From NCBI RefSeq assembly GCF_003001815.1, contig NZ_PVMZ01000015.1:62001-126000 (forward strand): 64,000 nucleotides of DNA, read 5' to 3'. Position numbers and translations under genes: made by a program. Below are positions 33,014-39,163 of this stretch, piece after piece. The DNA is from Actinoplanes italicus. GTDB lineage: Bacteria > Actinomycetota > Actinomycetes > Mycobacteriales > Micromonosporaceae. Positions within the stretch are counted from its first letter, which is position 1, and each line of letters begins with the position of its first letter. Under the pieces are notes generated by a model, which was not told the DNA's origin, searched no databases, and saw only the letters and a program-made list of their open reading frames with translations.

Positions 33014-33865
33014 TCACCCCGCCAGGTCGGCCTGATAGAGCAGGCTCCGGTGGGTCGGCACGTAGCCGAGCGAGTCGTTGACCCGCCGCATCGCCGTGTT
33101 GCTGTCGGCGGTGTCGGCGAGCAGCCCGGCCAGGTCCGGGAACCGGCCGCGCACGTGCGTGATCTGCTCGGTCTTCATCCACCGGGCCAGCCCTCGCCCG
33201 CGATGCTCGGGCAGCACCCCGGTCCCGTAGTGCTGCCCGTCCCCACCGCCGTCCCCGGCGACGACCACCTCGGTGAAGCCGGCGATCTCGCCGTCCGCGC
33301 CGATCGCGGCCGTGGTCAGCAGGATCTCGCCGCGCTTGGCCACCGCCTCGGCGATCATGTGCAGCCGCGGCACGTCCCACTCGTCCGGCTCCCACGCCGC
33401 GTCGTCCATCGGCATGTCGTCCATCGCCTTGCGGGACCGCGCGGCCGTCTCGGCCAGCTCGTCCGGAACCGTGCCCTCCCAGTGGATCAGCCGGTAACCA
33501 CCCCTCTCGGGTTCGGAGACGCCGGTCCAGGAGGCGAGATCCAGGCGGGTGTACGTGAGAGCCAGCACCCGCCGGAGCCCGGCCGCGACACAGAACGCGT
33601 CCCCCTCGGACCCTTCCGTGACCACGTCACCGAGCAGCGCCGTCAGCCCCCGCGCGGTCCCGGCCGCGATCGCCTCGTTCAGCAGCCGGGTGCCGACCCC
33701 GGATCTTCGCTCGGCCGGATGCACGTTGATCCGCAACTCCCCGGTCTTCGCGGAGGCCGGCGCCCGCAGGAAGGCGGTACCGAGCGGCCGCCCGTCACCG
33801 CCCTCGGCGATCCATGCCGGGAAGTCTGAGCCGGGCTCCACAAGAGAGACGATTCGTGAGGTCAT
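33014..33865 (-). CDS. tandem GNAT acetyltransferase
   Basis: 283 residues from the ATG at 33865. Two GNAT domains: the first with NVHPAERRSGVGTRLLNEAI (acetyl-CoA pyrophosphate loop R-x-x-G-x-G), the second with GTGVLPEHRGRGLARWMK and TADSNTAMRRVNDSLGY. Similar two-domain actinomycete GNATs include aminoglycoside- or mycothiol-type acetyltransferases, but the substrate here is not evident. No ribosome site; leaderless initiation is possible. Coupled to the downstream AbiEii-like gene. Confidence 0.78.
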   Translation of the reverse strand: MTSRIVSLVEPGSDFPAWIAEGGDGRPLGTAFLRAPASAKTGELRINVHPAERRSGVGTRLLNEAIAAGTARGLTALLGDVVTEGSEGDAFCVAAGLRRVLALTYTRLDLASWTGVSEPERGGYRLIHWEGTVPDELAETAARSRKAMDDMPMDDAAWEPDEWDVPRLHMIAEAVAKRGEILLTTAAIGADGEIAGFTEVVVAGDGGGDGQHYGTGVLPEHRGRGLARWMKTEQITHVRGRFPDLAGLLADTADSNTAMRRVNDSLGYVPTHRSLLYQADLAG

Positions 33866-33936
33866 GAGGGGTATTCTCGCCCACCTCATCCGCGCCGGGG
33901 GATGCCACCGGCGTGGATCGTCAGCACGCTGCACCC

Positions 33937-35517
33937 ATGACAGGGGACGCGAAGACGACCGGCCGACCGGCGAAGCTGGGCATCCTGCTGTCGATGGCCA
34001 TGTTCGTGCTGGTCGTCGACACGTCACTGATGAACGTGTCGATCTCGGCGGTGGTGCGGGACCTGAACACCACGGCGAGTGGCGTACAGTCCGCGATCGC
34101 TCTCGAGGCCCTGGTCTCGGCCGCCTTCATCCTGATCGGTGGCAAGATCGGCGACCTGATCGGGCGCAAGAAGGCCTACGTGCTGGGCCTGCTCGGATAC
34201 GCGGTCGGCGCGATCGCCATGACCATCGCCGACACCCTGCTGCCGATCGTCATCTGCTGGGCGCTGATCGGCGGCATCGGTGCGTCCCTGCTGCTGCCGG
34301 CGATGCAGTCGCTGATCCACGGCAACTTCGAAGGAGCGGAACAACGCCGGGTGTACGCCATGGTCGGCGCCGCGGCCGCGATCGCCGCCGCGGTCGGACC
34401 GCTGCTCGGCGGCTTCATCACCACGTTCCTGTCCTGGCGGGTCGGCTTCGCGCTGGAGGTCGTCATCATCGCGGCGGTGCTCTCCGGCATCGGCCTGATC
34501 CGCAACGTCGAGTACACCGGCCCGCGCCACATCGACGCCGTCGGCTCGGTGCTGTCGGTCATCGGCATGGGCGGCATCGTCCTCGGCATCCTGGTGTGGG
34601 AGGAGGGCGGCGACGCCGTCGTGGCGCTGGTCGTGCTCGGCGTCCTCGGGCTGGCCGGTCTCGCGTACTGGCTGGTCCGCCGTAAGCGCGCGAACCGTCC
34701 CGCCCTGCTCGACCCGGACCTGTTCCGGTCGGCGCTCTTCCGGGCCGGCATCACCGGTCAGATGCTGCAGCAGATCGCGCTCGGCGGTCTCATGATCGCC
34801 CTGCCGATCTACCTGCAGATGGTGCTCGCCTACAACGCCCTCGAAGCCGGGCTGTCACTCGCGCCGCTCTCGCTGAGCATGTTCGCGGTGGCCCTGCTGG
34901 CCGGGAGACGAGCCGGACGACGGCGGCCCGCGGTCATCATCCGTACCGGCTTCGCGCTGCTCAGCATCGGCACCGCGGTCCTCATCCCGCTCGTGCCGCG
35001 CGCCGGTTTCGGCTGGCAGCTGCTGATCCCGCTGGCGATCGCCGGTTCCGGGCTGGGGCTGCTGGTCTCCCAGCTCAACAACTTCACGCTGTCGCCGGTC
35101 GAGGAGGAGCACGTCAGTGAGGCCGCCGCCGTCAACTCGGCGAGCGGCTCCTTCGGTCTGTCGTTCGGCCTGGCCACCGCCGGCGCGATCATGCTGGCGA
35201 CGCTGGCGTTCTCGTTCACCGACCGGGCCGAGCAGAGCACCGTCCTCACCCCGGCTCAACAGCAACAGGTCGCCACCGCCATGCAGAGCGACGCCGAGGT
35301 GATGACGAACGAGCACCTCGAAGCCCTTCTTCAGGACCAGTCACCCGAGGTACGCGAGGAGATGCTCCGGATCAACACGGAGGCACGGCCGATCGCGCTG
35401 CAGCTCGCACTGCTCCTGCCGCTGCTCGCCGGACTGCTCGGCCTGCTCAACTCGTTCCGGATGGCGCGGCTGCCGGACCCGCGCCCGGCCGGCGACGACA
35501 CGAACCTGCTCGGCTGA
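33937..35517 (+). CDS. DHA2-family MFS transporter
   Basis: 526 residues from the ATG at 33937 (a GTG at 33913 is an alternative). About 14 membrane segments; motifs LVVDTSLMNVSISAVV (D1-like), GGKIGDLIGRKKAY (motif A) and the GPLLGGFITTFLSWR block (motif C) place it with EmrB/QacA-type exporters. It contains an unusually long soluble insertion near the C-terminus (LTPAQQQQVATAMQSDAEV onward) before the last helices. Divergent from the GNAT gene across 71 bp; no dedicated regulator beside it. Confidence 0.85.
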   Translation: MTGDAKTTGRPAKLGILLSMAMFVLVVDTSLMNVSISAVVRDLNTTASGVQSAIALEALVSAAFILIGGKIGDLIGRKKAYVLGLLGYAVGAIAMTIADTLLPIVICWALIGGIGASLLLPAMQSLIHGNFEGAEQRRVYAMVGAAAAIAAAVGPLLGGFITTFLSWRVGFALEVVIIAAVLSGIGLIRNVEYTGPRHIDAVGSVLSVIGMGGIVLGILVWEEGGDAVVALVVLGVLGLAGLAYWLVRRKRANRPALLDPDLFRSALFRAGITGQMLQQIALGGLMIALPIYLQMVLAYNALEAGLSLAPLSLSMFAVALLAGRRAGRRRPAVIIRTGFALLSIGTAVLIPLVPRAGFGWQLLIPLAIAGSGLGLLVSQLNNFTLSPVEEEHVSEAAAVNSASGSFGLSFGLATAGAIMLATLAFSFTDRAEQSTVLTPAQQQQVATAMQSDAEVMTNEHLEALLQDQSPEVREEMLRINTEARPIALQLALLLPLLAGLLGLLNSFRMARLPDPRPAGDDTNLLG

Positions 35518-35585
35518 CCTCTTTCCCGGGCTGATCAGCAACCCATTGTCACCTGCTCGGTACATTCGGATGCCATCATGCCGGG

Positions 35586-36137
35586 ATGCGTTCAACGGTG
35601 GCGGCAGTGCACGACGTGGTGACCAGGCTGGAACCGGCCGACAATCTCGAAGGCGAGCACCGGGGACACACTCTCGGCTGGCTCCGGCGTACCGACGACA
35701 TCTTCCGGCGGGTCAAGCCGGCCGAACCTGTCCAGCACCTGGTCTCGTACGTCGTCCCGGTGGATCCGGCCGACGGCGGCCTGCTCCTGGTCGAACACGT
35801 CAACGCCGGTCTGTGGCTACCGCCGGGCGGACATGTCGAGGTCGACGAGGACCCGTACGACACCGCGGTCCGCGAGATCGAGGAGGAGCTCGGCATCATC
35901 GCGAAGGTCTCCCCCGAACCGCTCTTCCTGACCGTCACCGAGACCGTCGGCATGGACGCCGGGCACACCGACGTGAGCCTCTGGTACATCGTCGAGATTC
36001 CCCGCGACCAGGAGGTGAGTCCCGACGCGGGCGAGTTCCACAGCGTCCGCTGGTGGAGCCGCGACGAGTTTCTCAAGTCCGACCCGGCGCTGTTCGACCC
36101 GCACCTGCACCGCTTCCTGCGCAAACTGCCCGGCTGA
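35586..36137 (+). CDS. NUDIX hydrolase
   Basis: 183 residues. The NUDIX box is perfect: G at the start of GHVEVDEDPYDTAV, then REIEEELGI, matching GX5EX7REUXEEXGU. The surrounding sheet (HLVSYVVPVD, LLLVEHVNAGLWLPPGGHVE) is typical. NUDIX enzymes hydrolyse nucleoside diphosphates linked to another moiety; specificity cannot be read from sequence. It has no strong ribosome site. Convergent with the DHFR-like gene only 9 bp away. Confidence 0.85.
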   Translation: MRSTVAAVHDVVTRLEPADNLEGEHRGHTLGWLRRTDDIFRRVKPAEPVQHLVSYVVPVDPADGGLLLVEHVNAGLWLPPGGHVEVDEDPYDTAVREIEEELGIIAKVSPEPLFLTVTETVGMDAGHTDVSLWYIVEIPRDQEVSPDAGEFHSVRWWSRDEFLKSDPALFDPHLHRFLRKLPG

Positions 36138-36146
36138 AGAACAGGG

Positions 36147-36734
36147 CTAACGCAGGACACGGAAGGTGAGATGGGTGACGCCCCGGCCCTCGATCACCTC
36201 GGGATCGTCCAGCCGGATCGGCGTCACCTCCTGCGCTCCGAAGAAACTGATGCCCGTGCCGAGCAGCACGGGCACCAGTGACACGACAAGCTCGTCGAGC
36301 AGGCCGGCGTCCAGGTACTGATGCGTCAGCGTCGGCGTTGACACCGACACGGTCCGGTCCCCCGCCACCTTCTGCGCCGCCTCCAGCGCCCCGATGGCGT
36401 CCGGATGGAACGAGGTCTCCGAGTCGTCACGCGGCCAGCCACCCGGCACCGAATGGCTCACCACGAAGACCGGACACCCGGCCGGATGCCGCCCACCCCA
36501 CCCGTCGGTACGGTCGAACAGCCGCCGCCCGCAGATCAGCGCCCCCGCCCCGGCGAGCGAGTGTTTCAGGAACCTGGCGCTCGCCTCGGTCACGTGGAAC
36601 ACCCAGCGTGGGTCGGCGCTCGGCACCTCGACCTCACCGTTCTGATACCAGCCGAAAAGCTCGGCCACACCGTCGTTCTCATCCGCGACGAACCCGTCCA
36701 GCGACATGGACAGAGCAGCGACGACCTTGCCCAT
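36147..36734 (-). CDS. DHFR/RibD-C-family reductase
   Basis: 195 residues from the ATG at 36734, which has GAGGAGG upstream. The N-terminus MGKVVAALSMSLDGFVADEN and later GRRLFDRTDGWGGRHP, VFVVSHSVPGGW and LDELVVSLVPVLLGTGISFF are characteristic of the RibD C-terminal/dihydrofolate-reductase-like group common in actinomycetes. These bind NADPH; most have no assigned substrate. It lies just downstream of the tRNA array on the same strand, with 171 bp between. Confidence 0.8.
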   Translation of the reverse strand: MGKVVAALSMSLDGFVADENDGVAELFGWYQNGEVEVPSADPRWVFHVTEASARFLKHSLAGAGALICGRRLFDRTDGWGGRHPAGCPVFVVSHSVPGGWPRDDSETSFHPDAIGALEAAQKVAGDRTVSVSTPTLTHQYLDAGLLDELVVSLVPVLLGTGISFFGAQEVTPIRLDDPEVIEGRGVTHLTFRVLR

Positions 36735-36822
36735 GGCAGGCCTCCTCACGCGCATCCCTTCTCGCAGGTTTTCCCATCACGGGTGGTTCACGCAAGCCCT
36801 TCACGTGCGCATTCGCCCTGCT

Positions 36823-36844
36823 GAGGCCTTGGTGTGCAGGCCTC
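36823..36844 (-). terminator. possible terminator of the tRNA array
   Basis: Perfect 7-bp stem GAGGCCT (36823-36829) / AGGCCTC (36838-36844) with an 8-nt loop, about 60 bp past the last tRNA. No U-tract, so the call is weak; array transcripts could also run into the reductase gene. Confidence 0.3.
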
Positions 36845-36905
36845 GAAGCCATGGACTCCGATATCCCACGCGAACGACAGAGGCCCGTCACCCGACGGAC
36901 GATGG

Positions 36906-36977
36906 TGCTCCGAGCTGGAATCGCACCAGCGACCTCCGCCTTGTCGGGGCGGCGCTCTCCTGCTGAGCTACCGGAAC
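36906..36977 (-). tRNA. tRNA-Val(GAC)-like, abnormal anticodon and T loops
   Basis: 72 nt. Acceptor GTTCCGG pairs fully with 3' TCGGAGC, discriminator A. Anticodon stem CCGCC/GGCGG holds loop CCGACAA, giving anticodon GAC but C at position 33 where U33 is almost universal. T-loop reads TGCGATT, with G at position 55. No encoded CCA. Last gene of the array. Either a specialised tRNA or one losing function; all stems are intact, which argues against simple decay. Confidence 0.7.
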
Positions 36978-36981
36978 GTGG

Positions 36982-37057
36982 AGGCAGGGGCGGGATTCGA
37001 ACCCGCGATTTCCGGCTTATGAGACCGGCGAGGACGACCGAACTCCTCCACCCTGCA
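36982..37057 (-). tRNA. initiator-like tRNA-Met(CAT)
   Basis: 76 nt, anticodon loop CTCATAA. Two initiator hallmarks are present: a mismatch at positions 1-72 (U against C) and an A11-U24 pair in the D stem. The anticodon stem has G29-C41 and G30-C40 but a G-U at 31-39 rather than three G-C pairs. The D loop is long and the discriminator is T, both unusual. No encoded CCA. Confidence 0.7.
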
Positions 37058-37059
37058 AG

Positions 37060-37132
37060 TGCGCCGCCAGGGACTCGAACCCCGAACCCGCTGGTTAAGA
37101 GCCAGCTGCTCTGCCAATTGAGCTAGCGGCGC
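37060..37132 (-). tRNA. tRNA-Lys(CTT)
   Basis: 73 nt; acceptor GCGCCGC/GCGGCGC with A73, anticodon loop CTCTTAA on stem GCTGG/CCAGC, T-loop TTCGAGT. Canonical cloverleaf reading AAG; no encoded CCA. Confidence 0.9.
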
Positions 37133-37149
37133 GCACTGCACGTACTGCG

Positions 37150-37224
37150 TCGGGTCGGCGGGATTCGAACCCGCGACATCTCGCTCCCAAAGCGAGCGCG
37201 CTGACCAAGCTGCGCCACGACCCG
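37150..37224 (-). tRNA. tRNA-Pro(TGG)
   Basis: 75 nt; acceptor CGGGTCG/CGACCCG with A73 and the typical D arm GCGCAGCTTGGTCAGCGC. Anticodon loop TTTGGGA on stem CTCGC/GCGAG. Canonical; no encoded CCA. Confidence 0.92.
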
Positions 37225-37235
37225 TGTGTTCCCCG

Positions 37236-37309
37236 TGTCGCCGGGTGGTCTCGAACCACCGGCCTCCGCCTTATGAGGGCGGCGCTCTGGCCCGCTGAGC
37301 TACGGCGAC
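37236..37309 (-). tRNA. tRNA-Met(CAT), elongator type
   Basis: 74 nt; acceptor GTCGCCG/CGGCGAC fully paired, A73, anticodon loop CTCATAA on stem CCGCC/GGCGG. It lacks initiator features. A tRNA-Ile2 with modified C34 cannot be excluded without comparing identity elements. Confidence 0.82.
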
Positions 37310-37312
37310 GTG

Positions 37313-37403
37313 CGGAGAGCGGGAGATTCGAACTCCCGGCAAGGGTTATTACCCCTGCTACGGATTAGCAATCCGCCGCCTTAGGCCACTCGGCCAGCTC
37401 TCC
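37313..37403 (-). tRNA. tRNA-Ser(GCT)
   Basis: 91 nt with a long variable arm, as expected for serine. Acceptor GGAGAGC/GCTCTCC, G73, anticodon loop TTGCTAA on stem GCGGA/TCCGT. Reads AGC and AGT. No encoded CCA. Confidence 0.9.
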
Positions 37404-37428
37404 ACTGTGTTACCTACCCCGTGTTGCG

Positions 37429-37502
37429 TACCCGGAGAGGGATTCGAACCCCCATCCTCCGCACCCTGAATGCGGCGCCTCTGCCAGTTGGGCTACCCGG
37501 GC
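37429..37502 (-). tRNA. tRNA with Leu anticodon CAG but short variable loop
   Basis: 74 nt. Acceptor GCCCGGG/TCCGGGT (G-U at 1-72), A73, anticodon loop TTCAGGG on stem CCGCA/TGCGG gives anticodon CAG for CTG codons. Variable loop is only AGGAT, whereas normal bacterial tRNA-Leu has a long variable arm. D arm GCCCAACTGGCAGAGGC resembles Gln/Glu-type tRNAs. Charging identity is therefore uncertain. Confidence 0.75.
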
Positions 37503-37518
37503 ATGATCAAAACGTGCG

Positions 37519-37591
37519 TGCCCTCGGCGCGATTCGAACGCGCACCGTCCAGATCCTCGGTCTGGTGCCTCTGCCGTTGGGCCACGAGGGC
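37519..37591 (-). tRNA. tRNA with Leu anticodon GAG, short variable loop and C33
   Basis: 73 nt. Acceptor GCCCTCG/CGAGGGC, A73, stem CCAGA/TCTGG with loop CCGAGGA: anticodon GAG for CTC/CTT, and C at position 33 instead of U. Variable loop ACGGT is short, unlike ordinary tRNA-Leu. D arm and size resemble the neighbouring CAG tRNA, so the two probably arose from one ancestor. Confidence 0.75.
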
Positions 37592-37598
37592 GGTGAAG

Positions 37599-37671
37599 CT
37601 GCGGGCGGAGGATTCGAACCTCCAACCTCCGAGTCCAGAGCTCGGCGTGCTGCCGGTTGCACCAGCCCGCA
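37599..37671 (-). tRNA. tRNA-Gln(CTG)
   Basis: 73 nt; acceptor TGCGGGC/GCCCGCA, G73 as usual for Gln, anticodon loop CTCTGGA on stem CCGAG/CTCGG. Canonical; no encoded CCA. Confidence 0.9.
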
Positions 37672-37675
37672 CAAG

Positions 37676-37749
37676 AGTGGCTACCGGGCTTCGAACCCGG
37701 GACCTCCGCCATGGCAAGACGGCGCTCTGACCAACTGAGCTACAGCCAC
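37676..37749 (-). tRNA. tRNA-Gly(GCC)
   Basis: 74 nt; acceptor GTGGCTG/TAGCCAC, T73 as in glycine tRNAs, anticodon loop TTGCCAT on stem CCGTC/GGCGG. Reads GGC and GGT. No encoded CCA. Confidence 0.9.
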
Positions 37750-37759
37750 AATGTTTCCG

Positions 37760-37832
37760 CGTCCCCGGAGAGATTCGAACTCCCGACACCCGGATCCGTA
37801 ATCCGGTGCTCTATCCGCTGAGCTACGGAGAC
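37760..37832 (-). tRNA. tRNA-Arg(ACG)
   Basis: 73 nt and first gene of the array. Acceptor GTCTCCG/CGGGGAC with one T-G pair, G73, anticodon loop TTACGGA on stem CCGGA/TCCGG. After A-to-I editing it reads CGT, CGC and CGA. Its 5' end lies 43 nt after the attenuator's U-tract. Confidence 0.9.
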
Positions 37833-37875
37833 ATCAAAGTCGTTCGCTGTGGAATTTTCAAAGAATGTGCGTACG

Positions 37876-37909
37876 AAAAAGCCGCCCTGTCCGGGATCCG
37901 GAGGGCGGC
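37876..37909 (-). terminator. intrinsic terminator upstream of the tRNA array (attenuator)
   Basis: On the minus strand, stem GCCGCCC (37909-37903) pairs with GGGCGGC (37887-37881), with an inner TCCGG/CCGGA helix around loop ATC, followed by five U (37880-37876). This is the best U-tailed terminator in the window, yet it lies between the leader ORF and the first tRNA, where it would stop transcription of the array unless relieved. Its 5' arm overlaps 37904-37911, which can pair instead with the end of the leader ORF. Confidence 0.85.
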
Positions 37910-37944
37910 GCGCTGATCGCTAGTCTGCTGCTAGCTGCGCCACC
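37904..37944 (-). promoter_or_regulatory. candidate antiterminator
   Basis: GGTGGCGC at 37944-37937, inside leader codons 38-40, is complementary to GCGCCGCC at 37911-37904 over eight pairs (one G-U). GCGCCGCC includes most of the terminator's 5' arm, so the two helices exclude each other. A ribosome finishing the leader would cover the upstream strand and let the terminator form; one stalled earlier would leave it free. That is the standard logic of amino-acid operon attenuators. Confidence 0.6.
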
Positions 37945-38056
37945 GGCCCGGGCGTCGGCCCAGACGGCCCGGACCACTCTGGACGGGAAGACTCGGAAGA
38001 ACGACGGGGAGACTCGGAAGAAGGGGCATGAGCTGCAGCATCTGCTTGCCGGACAT
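37931..38056 (-). CDS. 41-codon leader peptide of the tRNA array
   Basis: ATG at 38056 with GAGGGGGAG upstream, stop TAG at 37933-37931. It starts MSGKQMLQLMPLLP and contains a repeated LPSLPV block (two copies, codons 13-18 and 20-25). The residues are only M, S, G, K, Q, L, P, V, R plus one W: exactly the nine isotypes encoded by the array and one Trp. Codons include CTT x4, CTC x2, CTG x2, AGT x3, GTC x2, GTT, CAG x3 and AAG; 35 of 41 can be read by array anticodons under normal wobble. Codons CTT, AGT and GTT are otherwise rare in this genome. Followed by the terminator at 37876-37909. Confidence 0.75.
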   Translation of the reverse strand: MSGKQMLQLMPLLPSLPVVLPSLPVQSGPGRLGRRPGRWRS

Positions 38057-38112
38057 CGTCTCCCCCTCTCGGTTCTCCCGCTCCCGAGTGCGTCTCGGTG
38101 GGCGTGAGAACA

Positions 38113-38142
38113 AAGATAGGCAACCGCCGAGCGCCCGTCCAA
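38113..38142 (-). promoter_or_regulatory. promoter of the leader-tRNA array operon
   Basis: Minus-strand TTGGAC (38142-38137), 18-bp spacer, TATCTT (38118-38113), a good housekeeping-sigma promoter. Predicted start near 38106, giving about 50 nt of 5' UTR before the leader ATG. The divergent DUF2784 gene starts at 38187. Confidence 0.65.
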
Positions 38143-38186
38143 CGAATTAATCGACAGTTTCTTCGACGGGTTGGAGACTGGCCGGT

Positions 38187-38543
38187 ATGGGTTACCGGAT
38201 CCTGGCCGAGACCGCGATGGCGGTGCACTTCCTGTTCATCGTGTTCGTGGTGCTCGGCGGGTTTCTGGCATGGCGCTGGCCGAGAGTGATCTGGCTGCAT
38301 CTGGCCGCGGCGGCGTGGGGTCTGTGCATCGTGCTGTTCGACCTGAACTGCCCGCTGACCTATGTCGAGGACCGGGCGCGGGAGCGGGCCGGGCAGTCGG
38401 GCCTGAGCCGGGGCTTCATCGACACGTACCTGACCGGGGTGATCTATCCCGAGCGGTTCCTCGACGAGGTGCGGCTGTTGATCGCGGTGGTCGTGGCGGC
38501 GTCGTACGCGGGGGTGCTCGTCAGGTGGCGGCGGCGGGGATGA
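38187..38543 (+). CDS. DUF2784 membrane protein
   Basis: 118 residues with three to four membrane helices. The DUF2784 pattern is clear: HFLFIVFVVLGGFLAWRWPR, WLHLAAAAWG, NCPLTYVEDRAR, and GFIDTYLTGVIYPE. Function unknown across the family. The last 23 bp overlap the convergent TetR gene. It is divergent from the tRNA-array leader. Confidence 0.8.
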   Translation: MGYRILAETAMAVHFLFIVFVVLGGFLAWRWPRVIWLHLAAAAWGLCIVLFDLNCPLTYVEDRARERAGQSGLSRGFIDTYLTGVIYPERFLDEVRLLIAVVVAASYAGVLVRWRRRG

Positions 38544-39108
38544 TCGCCTCGACGGTGCGGCGCACGTCGTCGGCTGCCGGGCGGGTCCCGGTGCGGTCGG
38601 CGAACATCAGGTGCGTCGTGCCGATCAGGATCGCGCCGAGGACGGCGGTGTCGGCGGTGGCGGGGATCCGGCCGCGGGCGCGTTCGTCCTCGAGGTAGTC
38701 GGCGATGATCTCGGCTGCCCGGGTGAGGACGGGGACTCCGGCGGGCCAGGTGTCGCGCAGCCGGGCGCGCAGGCCGTCGCGGAAGGTGACGAGCGCGACG
38801 ATGGCGACGGCGACGGAGTCGAAGAGGCCGGTCAGGGCGGCGGTGACGTTGCCGGTGACGGTCGCGGTGCCGGCACCCTCACGGAGGAACAGCACCTGGG
38901 CGTCCATCCGGGTGGAGCGGTCGAGGACGTACTCGGCCAGGAACGTGTCGAAGTCGGTGAAGTGCCGGTGCAGGACACCCTTGGCGCAGCCGGCGCTGTC
39001 GGTCACGGCTCGGCTGGTGAGTGCCTCGGGACCGGATCTGAGCAGGATGCGGTCGGCGGCGTCGAAGAGCTGTTCGCGCACGTCTCGCAGGGCCACACCG
39101 GTCGGCAC
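38521..39108 (-). CDS. TetR-family regulator
   Basis: 195 residues, GTG start. N-terminal HTH: DAADRILLRSGPEALTSRAV, AGCAKGVLHRHFTDFDTFLAEY. The ligand-binding C-terminal domain is all-helical. Two identical-spacing palindromes in the gap to the divergent methyltransferase (39126-39163) are the obvious operators, so it probably represses the methyltransferase and itself. Confidence 0.85.
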   Translation of the reverse strand: MPTGVALRDVREQLFDAADRILLRSGPEALTSRAVTDSAGCAKGVLHRHFTDFDTFLAEYVLDRSTRMDAQVLFLREGAGTATVTGNVTAALTGLFDSVAVAIVALVTFRDGLRARLRDTWPAGVPVLTRAAEIIADYLEDERARGRIPATADTAVLGAILIGTTHLMFADRTGTRPAADDVRRTVEAIIPAAAT

Positions 39109-39125
39109 GGGTGCGAATCTAGCCG

Positions 39126-39163
39126 AGTGGGCAAGCGCCCACTAGAGTGGGCGCATGCCCACT
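39126..39163. promoter_or_regulatory. twin TetR operators
   Basis: Two copies of AGTGGGC-N4-GCCCACT, at 39126-39143 and 39146-39163, separated by 2 bp. The second covers the methyltransferase start codon (39155), so binding would block both initiation of transcription and, for a leaderless mRNA, its very first codons. Arms are identical in both copies, the spacers differ. Confidence 0.75.

Noticed and set aside
36906..37832. Phage or integrative-element attachment at the tRNA array
   Set aside because: No integrase gene and no direct repeat of a tRNA 3' end was found nearby.
37833..37861. Minus-strand TTGAAA-N17-TTTGAT just before the first tRNA, as an internal promoter bypassing the attenuator
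   Set aside because: Its predicted start would fall inside tRNA-Arg, so it could not yield an intact first tRNA. It may be chance, but it is the main alternative to test.
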